Source: Ignavibacteriales bacterium (GTDB lineage Bacteria > Bacteroidota > Ignavibacteria > Ignavibacteriales > Melioribacteraceae). From it: a stretch of 64,000 nt of DNA. The stretch is from assembly GCA_026390795.1 (NCBI GenBank), contig JAPLFG010000004.1:124001-188000 (forward strand), read 5' to 3'. Below the pieces are notes generated by a model. The model was given only the letters and a program-made list of their open reading frames with translations. It searched no databases and had not been told where the DNA came from. How positions within the stretch are numbered: the stretch's first letter is position 1; each line of letters opens with the position of its first letter. Below, one piece after another: positions 1-9,561 of this stretch. The position numbers were made by a program, and so were the translations under genes.

Positions 1-2
1 AA

Positions 3-959
3 ACCCGCGTGGTTGTTCAAGGAATTACCGGCGGTGAAGGTTCATTCCACACAAAACAGATGATCGAATACGGGACAAACGTTGTTGCAGGTGTAACACC
101 AGGCAAAGGTGGTCTTAATTTTGAAGATACAAACGTTCCGATCTTTAATACTCTTGCAGATGCAGTTAAAGCTACAAAAGCAGAAGCTTCGGCAATTTTT
201 GTTCCCCCTTCCTTTGCTGCAGATGCAATTCTTGAAGCGGCCAATGCGGGAATTAAATTAGTAGTCTGCATCACCGAAGGAATTCCTACCAAAGATATGA
301 TAGCAGTATATAATCTTATTAAAGAAAAAAATATCCGTTTGGTTGGTCCAAATTGTCCCGGTGTAATTTCACCCGGCAAAGCAAAAATCGGAATCATGCC
401 CGGGTTCATTCATAAGCAAGGTAAAATTGGAGTGGTATCTCGCAGCGGTACTTTAACATATGAAGCGGTTAAACAATTAACCGATCTTGGAATTGGACAA
501 TCGACTTGCGTTGGTATTGGCGGTGATCCGATTATTGGATCAAGATTTATCGATGTGATAAAATTATTCAACGAAGATTCCGGTACAGAAGGAATTATTA
601 TGATCGGAGAAATCGGCGGCAGTGCGGAAGAAGAAGCTGCAGATTTTATTAAGAAATATGTTAAGAAACCTGTAGTTGGATTTATTGCCGGAAGAACAGC
701 TCCTCCAGGACGTCGTATGGGTCATGCTGGTGCAATAATTTCGGGTGGGAAAGGAACAGCGATTGAAAAAATGGCAGCAATGAAGAAAGCCGGAATCCAT
801 GTAGTTGAAAGTCCCGCAGAAATTGGTATTACTATGAAAAGAGCATTGGATAAGGGGAAGAAAAAAGTCGTGAAGAAAGTACCAAATAAGAAAAAAACAG
901 TTAAGAAAGTTTCTGTAAAAAAAGTATCATCAAAGAAAAAGATATCCAAGAAAAAATAA
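3..959 (+). CDS. sucD: Succinyl-CoA ligase alpha subunit (5' end outside window), with Lys-rich C-terminal tail
   Basis: Alpha subunit of succinyl-CoA synthetase (succinate + CoA + NTP to succinyl-CoA in the TCA cycle). The reading frame is open to the left edge: codons for T-R precede the first GTG at 9, matching the N-terminal strand that normally sits about ten residues into SucD, so the true start is upstream of the window. The CoA-binding Rossmann region contains VQGITGGEG, and the phosphohistidine loop is visible as [18 protein letters not shown]. The family normally ends near residue 290; here about 33 extra residues follow, nearly all Lys, Val and Ser in repeated KKVxKK units. This tail resembles a histone-H1-like basic tail. 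ndk follows after 16 bp, so the two are probably cotranscribed. sucC is expected upstream but not visible. Confidence 0.95.
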   Translation, partial: TRVVVQGITGGEGSFHTKQMIEYGTNVVAGVTPGKGGLNFEDTNVPIFNTLADAVKATKAEASAIFVPPSFAADAILEAANAGIKLVVCITEGIPTKDMIAVYNLIKEKNIRLVGPNCPGVISPGKAKIGIMPGFIHKQGKIGVVSRSGTLTYEAVKQLTDLGIGQSTCVGIGGDPIIGSRFIDVIKLFNEDSGTEGIIMIGEIGGSAEEEAADFIKKYVKKPVVGFIAGRTAPPGRRMGHAGAIISGGKGTAIEKMAAMKKAGIHVVESPAEIGITMKRALDKGKKKVVKKVPNKKKTVKKVSVKKVSSKKKISKKK

Positions 960-975
960 ATAGAGGAGCTAGAGA

Positions 976-1407
976 TTGAATAATAGAACACTTGCTATTC
1001 TTAAACCAGATTGTGTTAAGAAAAATTTAATAGGTAAGGTTATTACACAAATTCAAAATGCCGGCTTTAAAGTGAGCGCGTTAAAGATGGTAAAGCTGAC
1101 TGAAGATTCTGTAAAAGGATTTTACGAGATTCATAAAGAACGCCCTTTCTTTAATGATCTGATTGCATATATGACATCGGGTCCATGCGTTCCGATAGCT
1201 CTTGAAAAAGATAATGCTGTGGAAGACTTCCGTAAGCTTATTGGCGCCACTGATCCGGTCAAAGCATTGGAAGGAACAATCAGAAAATTATATGCAGATA
1301 GTATTCAAGAAAATATTGTGCACGGTTCAGATTCGGATGAGAATGCAGCTAATGAGATATTGCACTTCTTCTCACGTAAAGAACTTCTTGAAATTAACGG
1401 TTTCTAA
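976..1407 (+). CDS. ndk: Nucleoside diphosphate kinase
   Basis: Transfers the gamma phosphate between nucleoside triphosphates and diphosphates in the cytoplasm. The 143-residue length is normal. The catalytic histidine lies in [12 protein letters not shown] and the N-terminal strand reads [10 protein letters not shown], both diagnostic. The start is TTG at 976, preceded by a GAGGAG ribosome-binding site at 963-968; no better ATG fits the family N-terminus. It sits 16 bp behind sucD, a sensible partner because succinyl-CoA ligase makes NTP that Ndk equilibrates. A strong hairpin terminator follows directly. Confidence 0.97.
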   Translation: MNNRTLAILKPDCVKKNLIGKVITQIQNAGFKVSALKMVKLTEDSVKGFYEIHKERPFFNDLIAYMTSGPCVPIALEKDNAVEDFRKLIGATDPVKALEGTIRKLYADSIQENIVHGSDSDENAANEILHFFSRKELLEINGF

Positions 1408-1420
1408 TTTTTTTATTACT

Positions 1421-1444
1421 CTCCCCTTTTTAAGGGGAGTTTTT
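1421..1444 (+). terminator. Rho-independent terminator of sucD-ndk
   Basis: CTCCCCTT and AAGGGGAG form an 8-bp stem with a TTT loop, followed by a run of five T. It lies 13 bp after the ndk stop codon. Confidence 0.9.
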
Positions 1445-1464
1445 CAATAATCAGAGAGAATTAA

Positions 1465-2499
1465 ATGACTAGTAAAATTTTTAAAATAGTATCGGTTGTG
1501 CTCGCAATTACAATTATGATTGGCTGCGGTAAAAAGGAAACGATCCCGAACGCAGCTTCGATCAATGTTAATAATCTAAAAAGCATTGATATGAGCGGAC
1601 AAAAAGTTTATTTGAAGTATCAATTCAAGAAAGACCAAAAGCTTCGTTATAAATTAACCACAATTTCTAATTCGGTTCAGACTATCAAAGTAGATTCTCT
1701 TATGAAATCGAATTCCGATCAATCACTTACGTACATTTTTGATTTAGAGGTTGTTGATGTTGACAAGGATAATATAGCCGAACTCGTAATTAATATCTCT
1801 TCCATCAATTTTAACGGTATAAGCAATGGACAGAAATTAAATTACGATTCCAAAGCAAAGCTATCCAAAGAGGACAAAGACAAATTTGCGGAATTTGAAA
1901 CAGTTGTAAACTCGCCATATCGCGTTCGTGTAAACCAGAAAGGTGAAATATTAGAAGTAACTCGAATTGATAAAATGGCAGATAAAATGATCAGTCTTAG
2001 ACCAGATATGCAGAAAATTACAGCGGAACAAAAAGTTACTCTCATTAAAAATATCAGCGAAGGTGAGATTAGACCAAGAACACAACTGCTCTTCAGAGAA
2101 TTGCCTTCAAAAGAAGTTGCAAGAGACTCTTCATGGCAGCTTACTTCACCCGCCACTTTAGCTGTATTTCGTGTGGAGAGTATTTCAAAATTTAAAGTTG
2201 ATGACTTCGTAAAAGCGGGCGATGATAAGATGGCTAAATTGAGCGCCACACTGACATCAAAATGGACCGGTAATAAAAAAGGAACACAAGAAGGAATGAA
2301 TTATCTTTTTGATGATCCGAAAATAAACGGCGACGGGTCAATTCTATTCAATATTGATAAAGGTCTGGTTATTAAAAGCGAAACAACTACAAATGTTGAG
2401 ATGGGTGTTACGATTGATGGAAAAGACGCAACTCAAAAGATGAGACACTCAGTAAGAAAAGATTTATCTATGAATAAAAATACTGTTGAGCTGTTGTAG
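1465..2499 (+). CDS. Putative lipoprotein, DUF6263-like
   Basis: A 344-residue protein with a lipoprotein signal peptide: a hydrophobic stretch ending in the lipobox IMIGC (Cys about residue 21), so it is probably anchored in the inner or outer membrane facing the periplasm. The mature part begins with a strand-rich segment (YLKYQFKKDQKLRYKL), which resembles DUF6263-type proteins of Bacteroidota; that family link is from memory and moderate. No catalytic motif is visible. It is monocistronic: terminators lie on both sides (1421-1444 and 2511-2545). Confidence 0.75.
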   Translation: MTSKIFKIVSVVLAITIMIGCGKKETIPNAASINVNNLKSIDMSGQKVYLKYQFKKDQKLRYKLTTISNSVQTIKVDSLMKSNSDQSLTYIFDLEVVDVDKDNIAELVINISSINFNGISNGQKLNYDSKAKLSKEDKDKFAEFETVVNSPYRVRVNQKGEILEVTRIDKMADKMISLRPDMQKITAEQKVTLIKNISEGEIRPRTQLLFRELPSKEVARDSSWQLTSPATLAVFRVESISKFKVDDFVKAGDDKMAKLSATLTSKWTGNKKGTQEGMNYLFDDPKINGDGSILFNIDKGLVIKSETTTNVEMGVTIDGKDATQKMRHSVRKDLSMNKNTVELL

Positions 2500-2510
2500 T
2501 ATAAATATTT

Positions 2511-2545
2511 GTAGCACAGATAATTAATCTGTGCTACTTTTTTTA
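2511..2545. terminator. Terminator hairpin between convergent genes
   Basis: GTAGCACAGAT and ATCTGTGCTAC form an 11-bp perfect stem with an AATTA loop, followed on the plus strand by a T-run. It ends the lipoprotein transcript and also contains the stop codon of the convergent NfeD gene (stop at 2524-2526), so the two genes share it. Confidence 0.85.
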
Positions 2546-3858
2546 ATTCCTACCACCACTTTAGATCCTTCGACTGCCTTTACAATAATTTCAGAATCAT
2601 GATTGATGTAATCACCTTCGGTAACAACATCAATTCTTACACCGTCAATCATTGCTGTACCGGCAGGACGTAAAGTTGTAATTGCAATCCCCTCTGCGCC
2701 AATTAGATGATCAAATGATGGTCTGGTAGCATATCCCGATTTGGCAGCGATGTTGTCTTGGAGTATAAGTCTATTCCAAATAGTTGATTTAGGCAATATC
2801 TTGGAAAGAAGAAAAATAAATATTGCGGCCAAGACGAAAACCGATGCGAACTGAATTATCGCAACTGAGAGTGTTGAATAATCTGTCATACCAAAATCCG
2901 ATACCAATCCGAAAAATAAACCGGCAATCATCATAAAAATTCCAATCACTCCAACTATTCCGAATCCCGGAATGACAAATATCTCAAGCATTAAAAGGAC
3001 AACACCAATAATAAAAATTACAATTTCAAATCCCGAAGCAAGTTGAAGAATGTATCCCGATCCAAAGAAGAGCGCTAAAGCAATAACCGCAATTGTTCCG
3101 GGTAAACCCCATACACCCATTTTTATTTCGGTAAAGATCCCCAGCATTCCAATAAGAATAAGTAAAGAAGAAATTATTGGATTGTTCAAGAACTTTACAA
3201 ATTTTTCCGCCCAGTTTGGTGTAACTACAATTTCTTCAGCTTTTTCAAGTCCATAAAGCTTTTTCACTTCATCAATGCTTGTTAAAACGGTATCAGCCAT
3301 TTTATATTTTACAGCTTCTTCTGTTGTAAGAGTTATGAGCTTTTTATCGTCATCATTCAAATCCGCAACAACAACAGTTTCATCTACCATTCCTTGAGCA
3401 ATATCGGTACGCCGTCCGTTTTTCTCTGCCGTTGCACGCATCTCGGAACGCATGTATGATTGGTATTTCTCGGATTGTTTTTCGCCCGATTGATCTACAA
3501 CTGTAGTAGCACCAATTGAAGCACCAGGAACCATAACAATTTTTTCGCAAGAAAGAGCAATTAAAGCTCCGGCGGAAATTGCCCTCTTATCTATGAATGC
3601 AATCGTTTTAACTTTACTGTTGAGGATTGCGTCCTTAATTTGAGTTGCGGCATCAACTCTTCCGCCAAATGTGTTGATTCGAAAAATTATTGCCGCGGCA
3701 TTGTTTTTTGCAGCTTCGTCAACAACCCGTTTTACATAAGGAGCGAGCCCGAGATCAATTTCACCATCGATGTTTGCTTGATAAACTTTTGATTGCTGAG
3801 CCAGAATGTTTGCAAAAATTGAAAAGAATATTAAAAAGAAGAGTAATCGTTTTCCCAT
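2524..3858 (-). CDS. NfeD-family membrane-bound serine protease
   Basis: Long-form NfeD protein, 444 residues from the chosen start. Order: signal peptide (MGKRLLFFLIFFSIFANILAQ), a ClpP-like periplasmic protease domain (INTFGGRVDAATQIKDAI; nucleophile region RAISAGALIALS), then several transmembrane helices and a C-terminal OB-fold NfeD domain near IDGVRIDVVTEGDYI. Such proteins act on membrane proteins such as stomatins, which are often encoded next door; none is here. I chose ATG at 3858 because GGAGGA lies at the right distance upstream; the open frame extends to 3906 without a comparable site. Substrate unknown. Confidence 0.88.
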   Translation of the reverse strand: MGKRLLFFLIFFSIFANILAQQSKVYQANIDGEIDLGLAPYVKRVVDEAAKNNAAAIIFRINTFGGRVDAATQIKDAILNSKVKTIAFIDKRAISAGALIALSCEKIVMVPGASIGATTVVDQSGEKQSEKYQSYMRSEMRATAEKNGRRTDIAQGMVDETVVVADLNDDDKKLITLTTEEAVKYKMADTVLTSIDEVKKLYGLEKAEEIVVTPNWAEKFVKFLNNPIISSLLILIGMLGIFTEIKMGVWGLPGTIAVIALALFFGSGYILQLASGFEIVIFIIGVVLLMLEIFVIPGFGIVGVIGIFMMIAGLFFGLVSDFGMTDYSTLSVAIIQFASVFVLAAIFIFLLSKILPKSTIWNRLILQDNIAAKSGYATRPSFDHLIGAEGIAITTLRPAGTAMIDGVRIDVVTEGDYINHDSEIIVKAVEGSKVVVGIKKSSTD

Positions 3859-3945
3859 AAGAGTCCTCCGGACAATAATCCTTTGAGACATGAAATATTT
3901 CATCAACTACTTACTCAAAAACAATAACTTTATCAACAAATTGAA

Positions 3946-4836
3946 TTAACGATTGCTAAACGCATAATTCAAAATCTTATAAACCAATTTAGCGGCAACA
4001 AAATTTGATGCCGGATGAAATTTGTTCGGTGCCAACTCAACAACATCAAATCCGACAATGTTTTTTTCCTGTCCGACAATTTTCAATAGATTCATAGTTT
4101 CATCCCAGAATAAGCCGCCAGGTTCAGGCGTTCCGGTTGCCGGCATGAATGACGGGTCAAAACCGTCAACATCAAAAGTGATGTAGACATTCTCTTTCAA
4201 ATTCTGAACAACGAGTTCTTGCCAGTTGTCGCCATACATTCCCAGTTTAATTTCACGCGAGTAAAATGTTTTAATCTTTTTTTCTTTCCGGAATTCAGAT
4301 TCATCTTTGCACTGGGCTCGAATTCCGACTTGAACAATATTCGAATTAAATTCGACTACACGCGCCATTACACTTGCGTGAGAATATTTCGAACCTTCGT
4401 AACTCTCGCGTAAATCCGAATGGGCATCAAATTGAAGTATTGAGAGATTTGGGAACCGTTCGTGATAAGCCATAATCGGGGCGGTTGATAATGAATGCTC
4501 TCCTCCTAATGTTACAACGAACTTGCCTGCATCAATATGTTTGGCGACTTCTTTATAAATCTTATCTAAACTTTTTTCGATTGAAAGTTTTTGAAGATTA
4601 ATCGGTTCAAGAGTACAAATTCCTTTCTCAAAACAGAGTTCCCTATTTTGTTCTTCATCATAGAATTCAACGTAATGAGAAGCTTTCAAAATTTCTTCGG
4701 GACCTTTGCCGGTTCCTTTTCCATAGCTGACTGTTTTTTCTAGTGGTGCCGAAACAATTACAATTTCAGATTCATCGTAATTGGAGAATTCTTTTTCTAT
4801 GGCAAGAAAATTTTTCTTGATACCGAGTGTTTTCAT
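3946..4836 (-). CDS. speB: Agmatinase / arginase-family ureohydrolase
   Basis: Ureohydrolase expected to split agmatine into putrescine and urea. The binuclear manganese ligands are all present: GGEHSLS, FDAHSDLR, the His in SHASV, and TFDVDGFDPSFMPATGTPEPGG. The closing TGTPEPGG stretch and about 296-residue length fit agmatinase better than arginase, but formiminoglutamase or guanidinobutyrase cannot be excluded from sequence alone. ATG at 4836 is preceded by GAGGA at good spacing; an in-frame TTG at 4848 is less likely. No polyamine gene partner is visible nearby. Confidence 0.88.
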   Translation of the reverse strand: MKTLGIKKNFLAIEKEFSNYDESEIVIVSAPLEKTVSYGKGTGKGPEEILKASHYVEFYDEEQNRELCFEKGICTLEPINLQKLSIEKSLDKIYKEVAKHIDAGKFVVTLGGEHSLSTAPIMAYHERFPNLSILQFDAHSDLRESYEGSKYSHASVMARVVEFNSNIVQVGIRAQCKDESEFRKEKKIKTFYSREIKLGMYGDNWQELVVQNLKENVYITFDVDGFDPSFMPATGTPEPGGLFWDETMNLLKIVGQEKNIVGFDVVELAPNKFHPASNFVAAKLVYKILNYAFSNR

Positions 4837-4946
4837 TATTTTCCTCAAATAAAACTCATATTTATAAAGCGAGTCAAAATAATTGTTGTTGTCAATCTAA
4901 ATTTGAATCAGAATCTAATTGTATTTTGGATCAGATTACTATATAG

Positions 4947-4966
4947 ATGCCGGGTCAGCCCGGCAT
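4947..4966. repeat. Small intergenic palindrome (REP-like)
   Basis: ATGCCGGG and CCCGGCAT form an 8-bp perfect stem with a four-base loop in the speB-yajC gap. There is no T-run, so it is probably a dispersed palindrome and not a terminator. Confidence 0.55.
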
Positions 4967-5006
4967 GACAATAATTTATCCAATACAAATAAAGAGAAGA
5001 ACTATA

Positions 5007-5333
5007 TTATTTTTTGTCGCCGTTATCTTTAATTACAGCGGCAATAGCCGTGCGTTCAAATTTGATTTTAACATTATTGCCAACATCAACAAGAACTGTT
5101 TTATCTTCAAGTCCGGCAATTGAACCGTGCATTCCGCCGGTAAGAACAACTTTATCTCCTTTTTGAACCGCTTCGAGCATAGCTTTTTGGTCTTTTGCTC
5201 TTTTTTGTTGCGGGCGAATGATCATAAAATAAAAAATAGCGAAGATCGCACCGAACATAATTAGTGTGCTTATCATTGAACCGCCGCCGCCCTGTCCGTC
5301 TGGTGATGGTGCCATAGCTAATAAGATTTCCAT
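5007..5333 (-). CDS. yajC: Preprotein translocase accessory subunit YajC
   Basis: Single-pass membrane protein of the SecDF-YajC complex. It has one transmembrane helix (about residues 20-40, STLIMFGAIFAIFYFMIIRP) followed by the signature RPQQKRAKDQ, then a small soluble domain with GDKVVLTGGMHGSIAGL. The 108-residue length is normal. It starts 3 bp after the tgt stop codon, the conserved tgt-yajC pairing, which supports both calls. The Gly-rich N-terminus (DGQGGGG) is unusual but harmless. Confidence 0.95.
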   Translation of the reverse strand: MEILLAMAPSPDGQGGGGSMISTLIMFGAIFAIFYFMIIRPQQKRAKDQKAMLEAVQKGDKVVLTGGMHGSIAGLEDKTVLVDVGNNVKIKFERTAIAAVIKDNGDKK

Positions 5334-5336
5334 TTA

Positions 5337-6539
<1,203 letters not shown>

Positions 6540-6576
6540 TCATTGATTATGATGCAGAATAGGTCGTCCGGTTTCT

Positions 6577-7017
6577 TTATTCGGTCGGATTTTCTATCAA
6601 GTGTGATTTTATTCCTTCATTTGGAATTACGCAGTGAGTACTTCTTCCGAACCATTTATATCTGTGATTGGAAATTAAATCATAAAACAGATCACGTATT
6701 TTCCGGGGTATGTACTTGAAGATTCCAAGAATTGAATAAGGGAATTTAAGCAACTGGAATATTTCAATAACGGCTGATGAACGTAAGAAGATTTTATCAC
6801 TCACAATGAGAATTACGGAAGAAGGCAAATCGGTATCAATTTTATATTGTTGAATTAACCGTCTTGAGTATTCCGATTGGAATTGCGAATACCGGAAAAG
6901 TTCTTTCGAATCACGCTTTGAGATAAATTTAATCCAGAAGTTGCAGAGATTACAAACACCATCGTAAATAATAATTGGATTCTTATCTTGTTCAGCTATC
7001 CCGATCAATAAGTTCAT
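6577..7017 (-). CDS. DCC-family thiol-disulfide oxidoreductase-like protein (DUF393)
   Basis: A 146-residue DUF393 protein. The defining motif is IYDGVCNLCNFWIKFI near residue 18, giving the DxxCxxC arrangement the family is named for, with the family's later segment SSAVIEIFQLL. It is thought to be a thioredoxin-like redox protein, but no substrate is known. Its start overlaps the stop of the upstream rhodanese gene by 4 bp (ATGA-type coupling), so the two are cotranscribed; both use reactive cysteines. Confidence 0.85.
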   Translation of the reverse strand: MNLLIGIAEQDKNPIIIYDGVCNLCNFWIKFISKRDSKELFRYSQFQSEYSRRLIQQYKIDTDLPSSVILIVSDKIFLRSSAVIEIFQLLKFPYSILGIFKYIPRKIRDLFYDLISNHRYKWFGRSTHCVIPNEGIKSHLIENPTE

Positions 7018-7361
7018 CCTTTTTCAATTTGACCATGCCACTTTATAATGCCGTTTTTTAGATTGAATACATTTTCAAATCCCATCTTTTTCATTTGTTG
7101 GCATGCATTCGTGCTTCTAACTCCTGAACGGCAATAAACAAGATAAGTTTTGTCTCTTTCCAACTCGTCAATTCTATCAGAAAAATCCGGTTCGTGTATA
7201 TCAATCAAAATTGAATTTGGAATTCTAGACTTCATGTTTTCAGATTTCGTTCTAACATCCAGGACAATAACATTTTCTTGCCTACAGATTTTTTCAAAAT
7301 AAATGTTATCAATATCGAGAGAATCTTCTTTATTAGATAAAAATGATGAAAAGAGACTCAT
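7014..7361 (-). CDS. Single-domain rhodanese-like sulfurtransferase
   Basis: A 115-residue cytoplasmic rhodanese. The fold starts at VIVLDVRTKSEN and the active-site loop is VYCRSGVRS, with catalytic Cys in a six-residue loop typical of sulfurtransferases in the GlpE/PspE class. It precedes and overlaps the DCC gene, which suggests a shared sulfur or redox role. Substrate unknown. Confidence 0.9.
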   Translation of the reverse strand: MSLFSSFLSNKEDSLDIDNIYFEKICRQENVIVLDVRTKSENMKSRIPNSILIDIHEPDFSDRIDELERDKTYLVYCRSGVRSTNACQQMKKMGFENVFNLKNGIIKWHGQIEKG

Positions 7362-7408
7362 TATTTCTCCAAGGTTTACTTTGGTAACAGTTGGCTGAGA
7401 AAATTAAT

Positions 7409-8647
7409 TCACTCTTGAGGTTCTTGTTCGATTGTAAATTTCAGCAAGTCAATCTTAGTATTACTCGATTTGAGGATCAGAATTGTAAAATTATCGATCT
7501 TAAAAGTTTCGCCCTTTTTGGGGATTCTTCCAATTTTGAAAGTTACAAAACCGGCAATAGTTTCATAATCCCCTTCTGTAATTTTAAAATCCATTTCTTG
7601 ATTCAGATAGTCAATTTCAACTTTACCGCTGAGAATGTAAGAGTTCGTATCAATTTTCCGTGCGACTTTTTCATTTACATCATCATACTCATCCCGGATT
7701 TCTCCAAAGAGCTCTTCTATTAAGTCTTCAACTGTAAGTATTCCTGCTGTTCCACCGAATTCATCAACAACTACAGCAAAAGAAAATTGTTTATCCAGAA
7801 ATTCGTTCAGCATTTCCATGCTTTTTTTGGTTTCAGGTACAAACGATACTTCCCGGAGAACAGATTTCAAATCTTCCGGCTGCTTAAAAATATCTTTTGT
7901 AAATACAGTTCCTTTTATATTGTCAAGGTTTTCATCATAGACAACAATTTTTGAATACCCGGATTCGATAAAAGTATTGAGCACTTCATCCATTGAACTG
8001 CTGATATCAACTCCGATAATATCGGTCCGCGGTGTCATTGCTTCATAAACACGTTGTTCCCTAATATCCATTACCTTGCTGATAATATCGGATTGATCTT
8101 CATCCATTGTCCCCGCTTCCGAACTTTCTTCAAACAGATTTTGCAGATCTTCTTTATCAAATATGTGCAGAATTTTTTCTTCTTCTTTTTGATTTGTTCT
8201 GCTCAACACGGAAGAGATTGTTGAAATAATTTTTACGAACGGGTAGATTATTATTGTTAGAACACGTAAAGGAATAGCAGAAATCATAACAAGCCGGTCT
8301 GCCATTTCTCTTCCAAAATATTTTGGAATTAACTCGCCGAATACGAGTATCAATGCAGTTGTGATCAGTAGTATTGTGAATTCTTCCAAACCGAATATTT
8401 TAAAAAGAAAGATCGAGCTAAGTGAAGCAAAAGTAATATTTACGATATTATTAGAAATCAAAATTGAAGAAAAGAATAGATTCGGATTGTTCATGAAATA
8501 GTGGGCATTCTTTGCCGATAAATTATTTTTCCGGGCGCGGATCTCAACTTTAATTTTGTTGGCAACAACAAATGCAATTTCCGATGCTGAGAAAAACGCA
8601 CTTGCAATCAAAAGCGAAAACAATATCAAAAGGTCATTAACCATCAT
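7409..8647 (-). CDS. CorC/HlyC-family membrane CBS protein (CNNM type)
   Basis: A 412-residue transporter-associated protein. It has an N-terminal DUF21/CNNM membrane domain with about four helices (first LLILFSLLIASAFFSASEIAF), a CBS pair around residues 190-310 (MTPRTDIIGVD, then VVVDEFGGTAGILTVEDLIEELFGEI), and a C-terminal CorC_HlyC domain. Relatives act in magnesium or cobalt export, and older annotation as hemolysin is misleading. The start lies 5 bp from the end of the UbiA-family gene, so it is probably in that operon. Confidence 0.92.
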   Translation of the reverse strand: MMVNDLLILFSLLIASAFFSASEIAFVVANKIKVEIRARKNNLSAKNAHYFMNNPNLFFSSILISNNIVNITFASLSSIFLFKIFGLEEFTILLITTALILVFGELIPKYFGREMADRLVMISAIPLRVLTIIIYPFVKIISTISSVLSRTNQKEEEKILHIFDKEDLQNLFEESSEAGTMDEDQSDIISKVMDIREQRVYEAMTPRTDIIGVDISSSMDEVLNTFIESGYSKIVVYDENLDNIKGTVFTKDIFKQPEDLKSVLREVSFVPETKKSMEMLNEFLDKQFSFAVVVDEFGGTAGILTVEDLIEELFGEIRDEYDDVNEKVARKIDTNSYILSGKVEIDYLNQEMDFKITEGDYETIAGFVTFKIGRIPKKGETFKIDNFTILILKSSNTKIDLLKFTIEQEPQE

Positions 8648-8652
8648 CTATC

Positions 8653-9561
8653 TCAGAAAATCATCCATATTTTGTAAAAATAAATTATAAATAACGCCGA
8701 TGCGACATAAAAAATTAAATTGATAATCATCGGCGGATCGGTGAGTATTACCTCAATCACATTCTCGCCTTTATCTTTTTTATACGCAAGATACATATAT
8801 CTAAAGATGCCGAATATTACAAACATCGTTGTAAAAATTAATCTTTCCGTACCAAATTTTTCTACCGTTTTATCTGCAACAGAGTAGAGTGCGTAGCTCA
8901 AAATTACTCCGCTTCCAGTCATGGCTACTATTTGATCAATGAAACTGAGCGAGTAATCTTTTAAGACAGATCTTTGTTCTTCTGCATCTGGACTATTGGC
9001 AATTTCGACGCGTCTTTTCATTACGGCAAGAAAAAGACTTAGGAACATTGTAGTAAGTATCAGCCATTTGGAAATATAAACCGAAATCAACAAACCGCCA
9101 CCAATTACACGCAGCATAAATCCGGAAGCGATGCAAAAAATATCTACAATTACAATTTCTTTGAGGAACACTGTATATAAAATATTTATAACTACATAAA
9201 CCCACACAATTATTACGAAAGCAAGATTTAGCTTAAACGAGATGAGTACAAGAAGAAGAAAAAGAAGAGCTCCTAAGATCAGTGCGTTTTTCTTGGGGAT
9301 TTTTCCACTCGCAATTGGGCGGTCCTTTTTGCGCGGATGAAGAGCATCTTTCGGTGCATCGAAAAAATCATTTAGTACATAAACCGCACTCGATGCTATC
9401 GAAAATGTTACGAATCCCAAAACAGTAAGATAGAATGTGTCTGCATCGAAAAGAAGTTTTGCAAAGACTGCAGGTACAAACACAAAAAAATTCTTCGGCC
9501 AACTGGTTATTCGCAGAAGTTTTAAATAACTGCCAATTTTAGAAAACAGCCGATTCTTCAT
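8653..9561 (-). CDS. UbiA-family prenyltransferase, decaprenyl-phosphate phosphoribosyltransferase-like
   Basis: Polytopic membrane prenyltransferase of about 303 residues with eight or nine helices. It has the first Asp-rich motif [23 protein letters not shown] and the N-terminal [17 protein letters not shown], both characteristic of the subgroup that makes decaprenylphosphoryl-5-phosphoribose (DprE pathway precursor) and not of ubiquinone or heme enzymes. The partner HAD phosphatase and DprE genes are not in the window, so the product is inferred. ATG at 9561 overlaps the end of the mutase gene by 23 bp. Confidence 0.85.
   Translation of the reverse strand: MKNRLFSKIGSYLKLLRITSWPKNFFVFVPAVFAKLLFDADTFYLTVLGFVTFSIASSAVYVLNDFFDAPKDALHPRKKDRPIASGKIPKKNALILGALLFLLLVLISFKLNLAFVIIVWVYVVINILYTVFLKEIVIVDIFCIASGFMLRVIGGGLLISVYISKWLILTTMFLSLFLAVMKRRVEIANSPDAEEQRSVLKDYSLSFIDQIVAMTGSGVILSYALYSVADKTVEKFGTERLIFTTMFVIFGIFRYMYLAYKKDKGENVIEVILTDPPMIINLIFYVASALFIIYFYKIWMIF

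Noticed and set aside
7391-7723. Plus-strand frame over the CorC gene end
   Set aside because: Antisense shadow of a well-supported gene.
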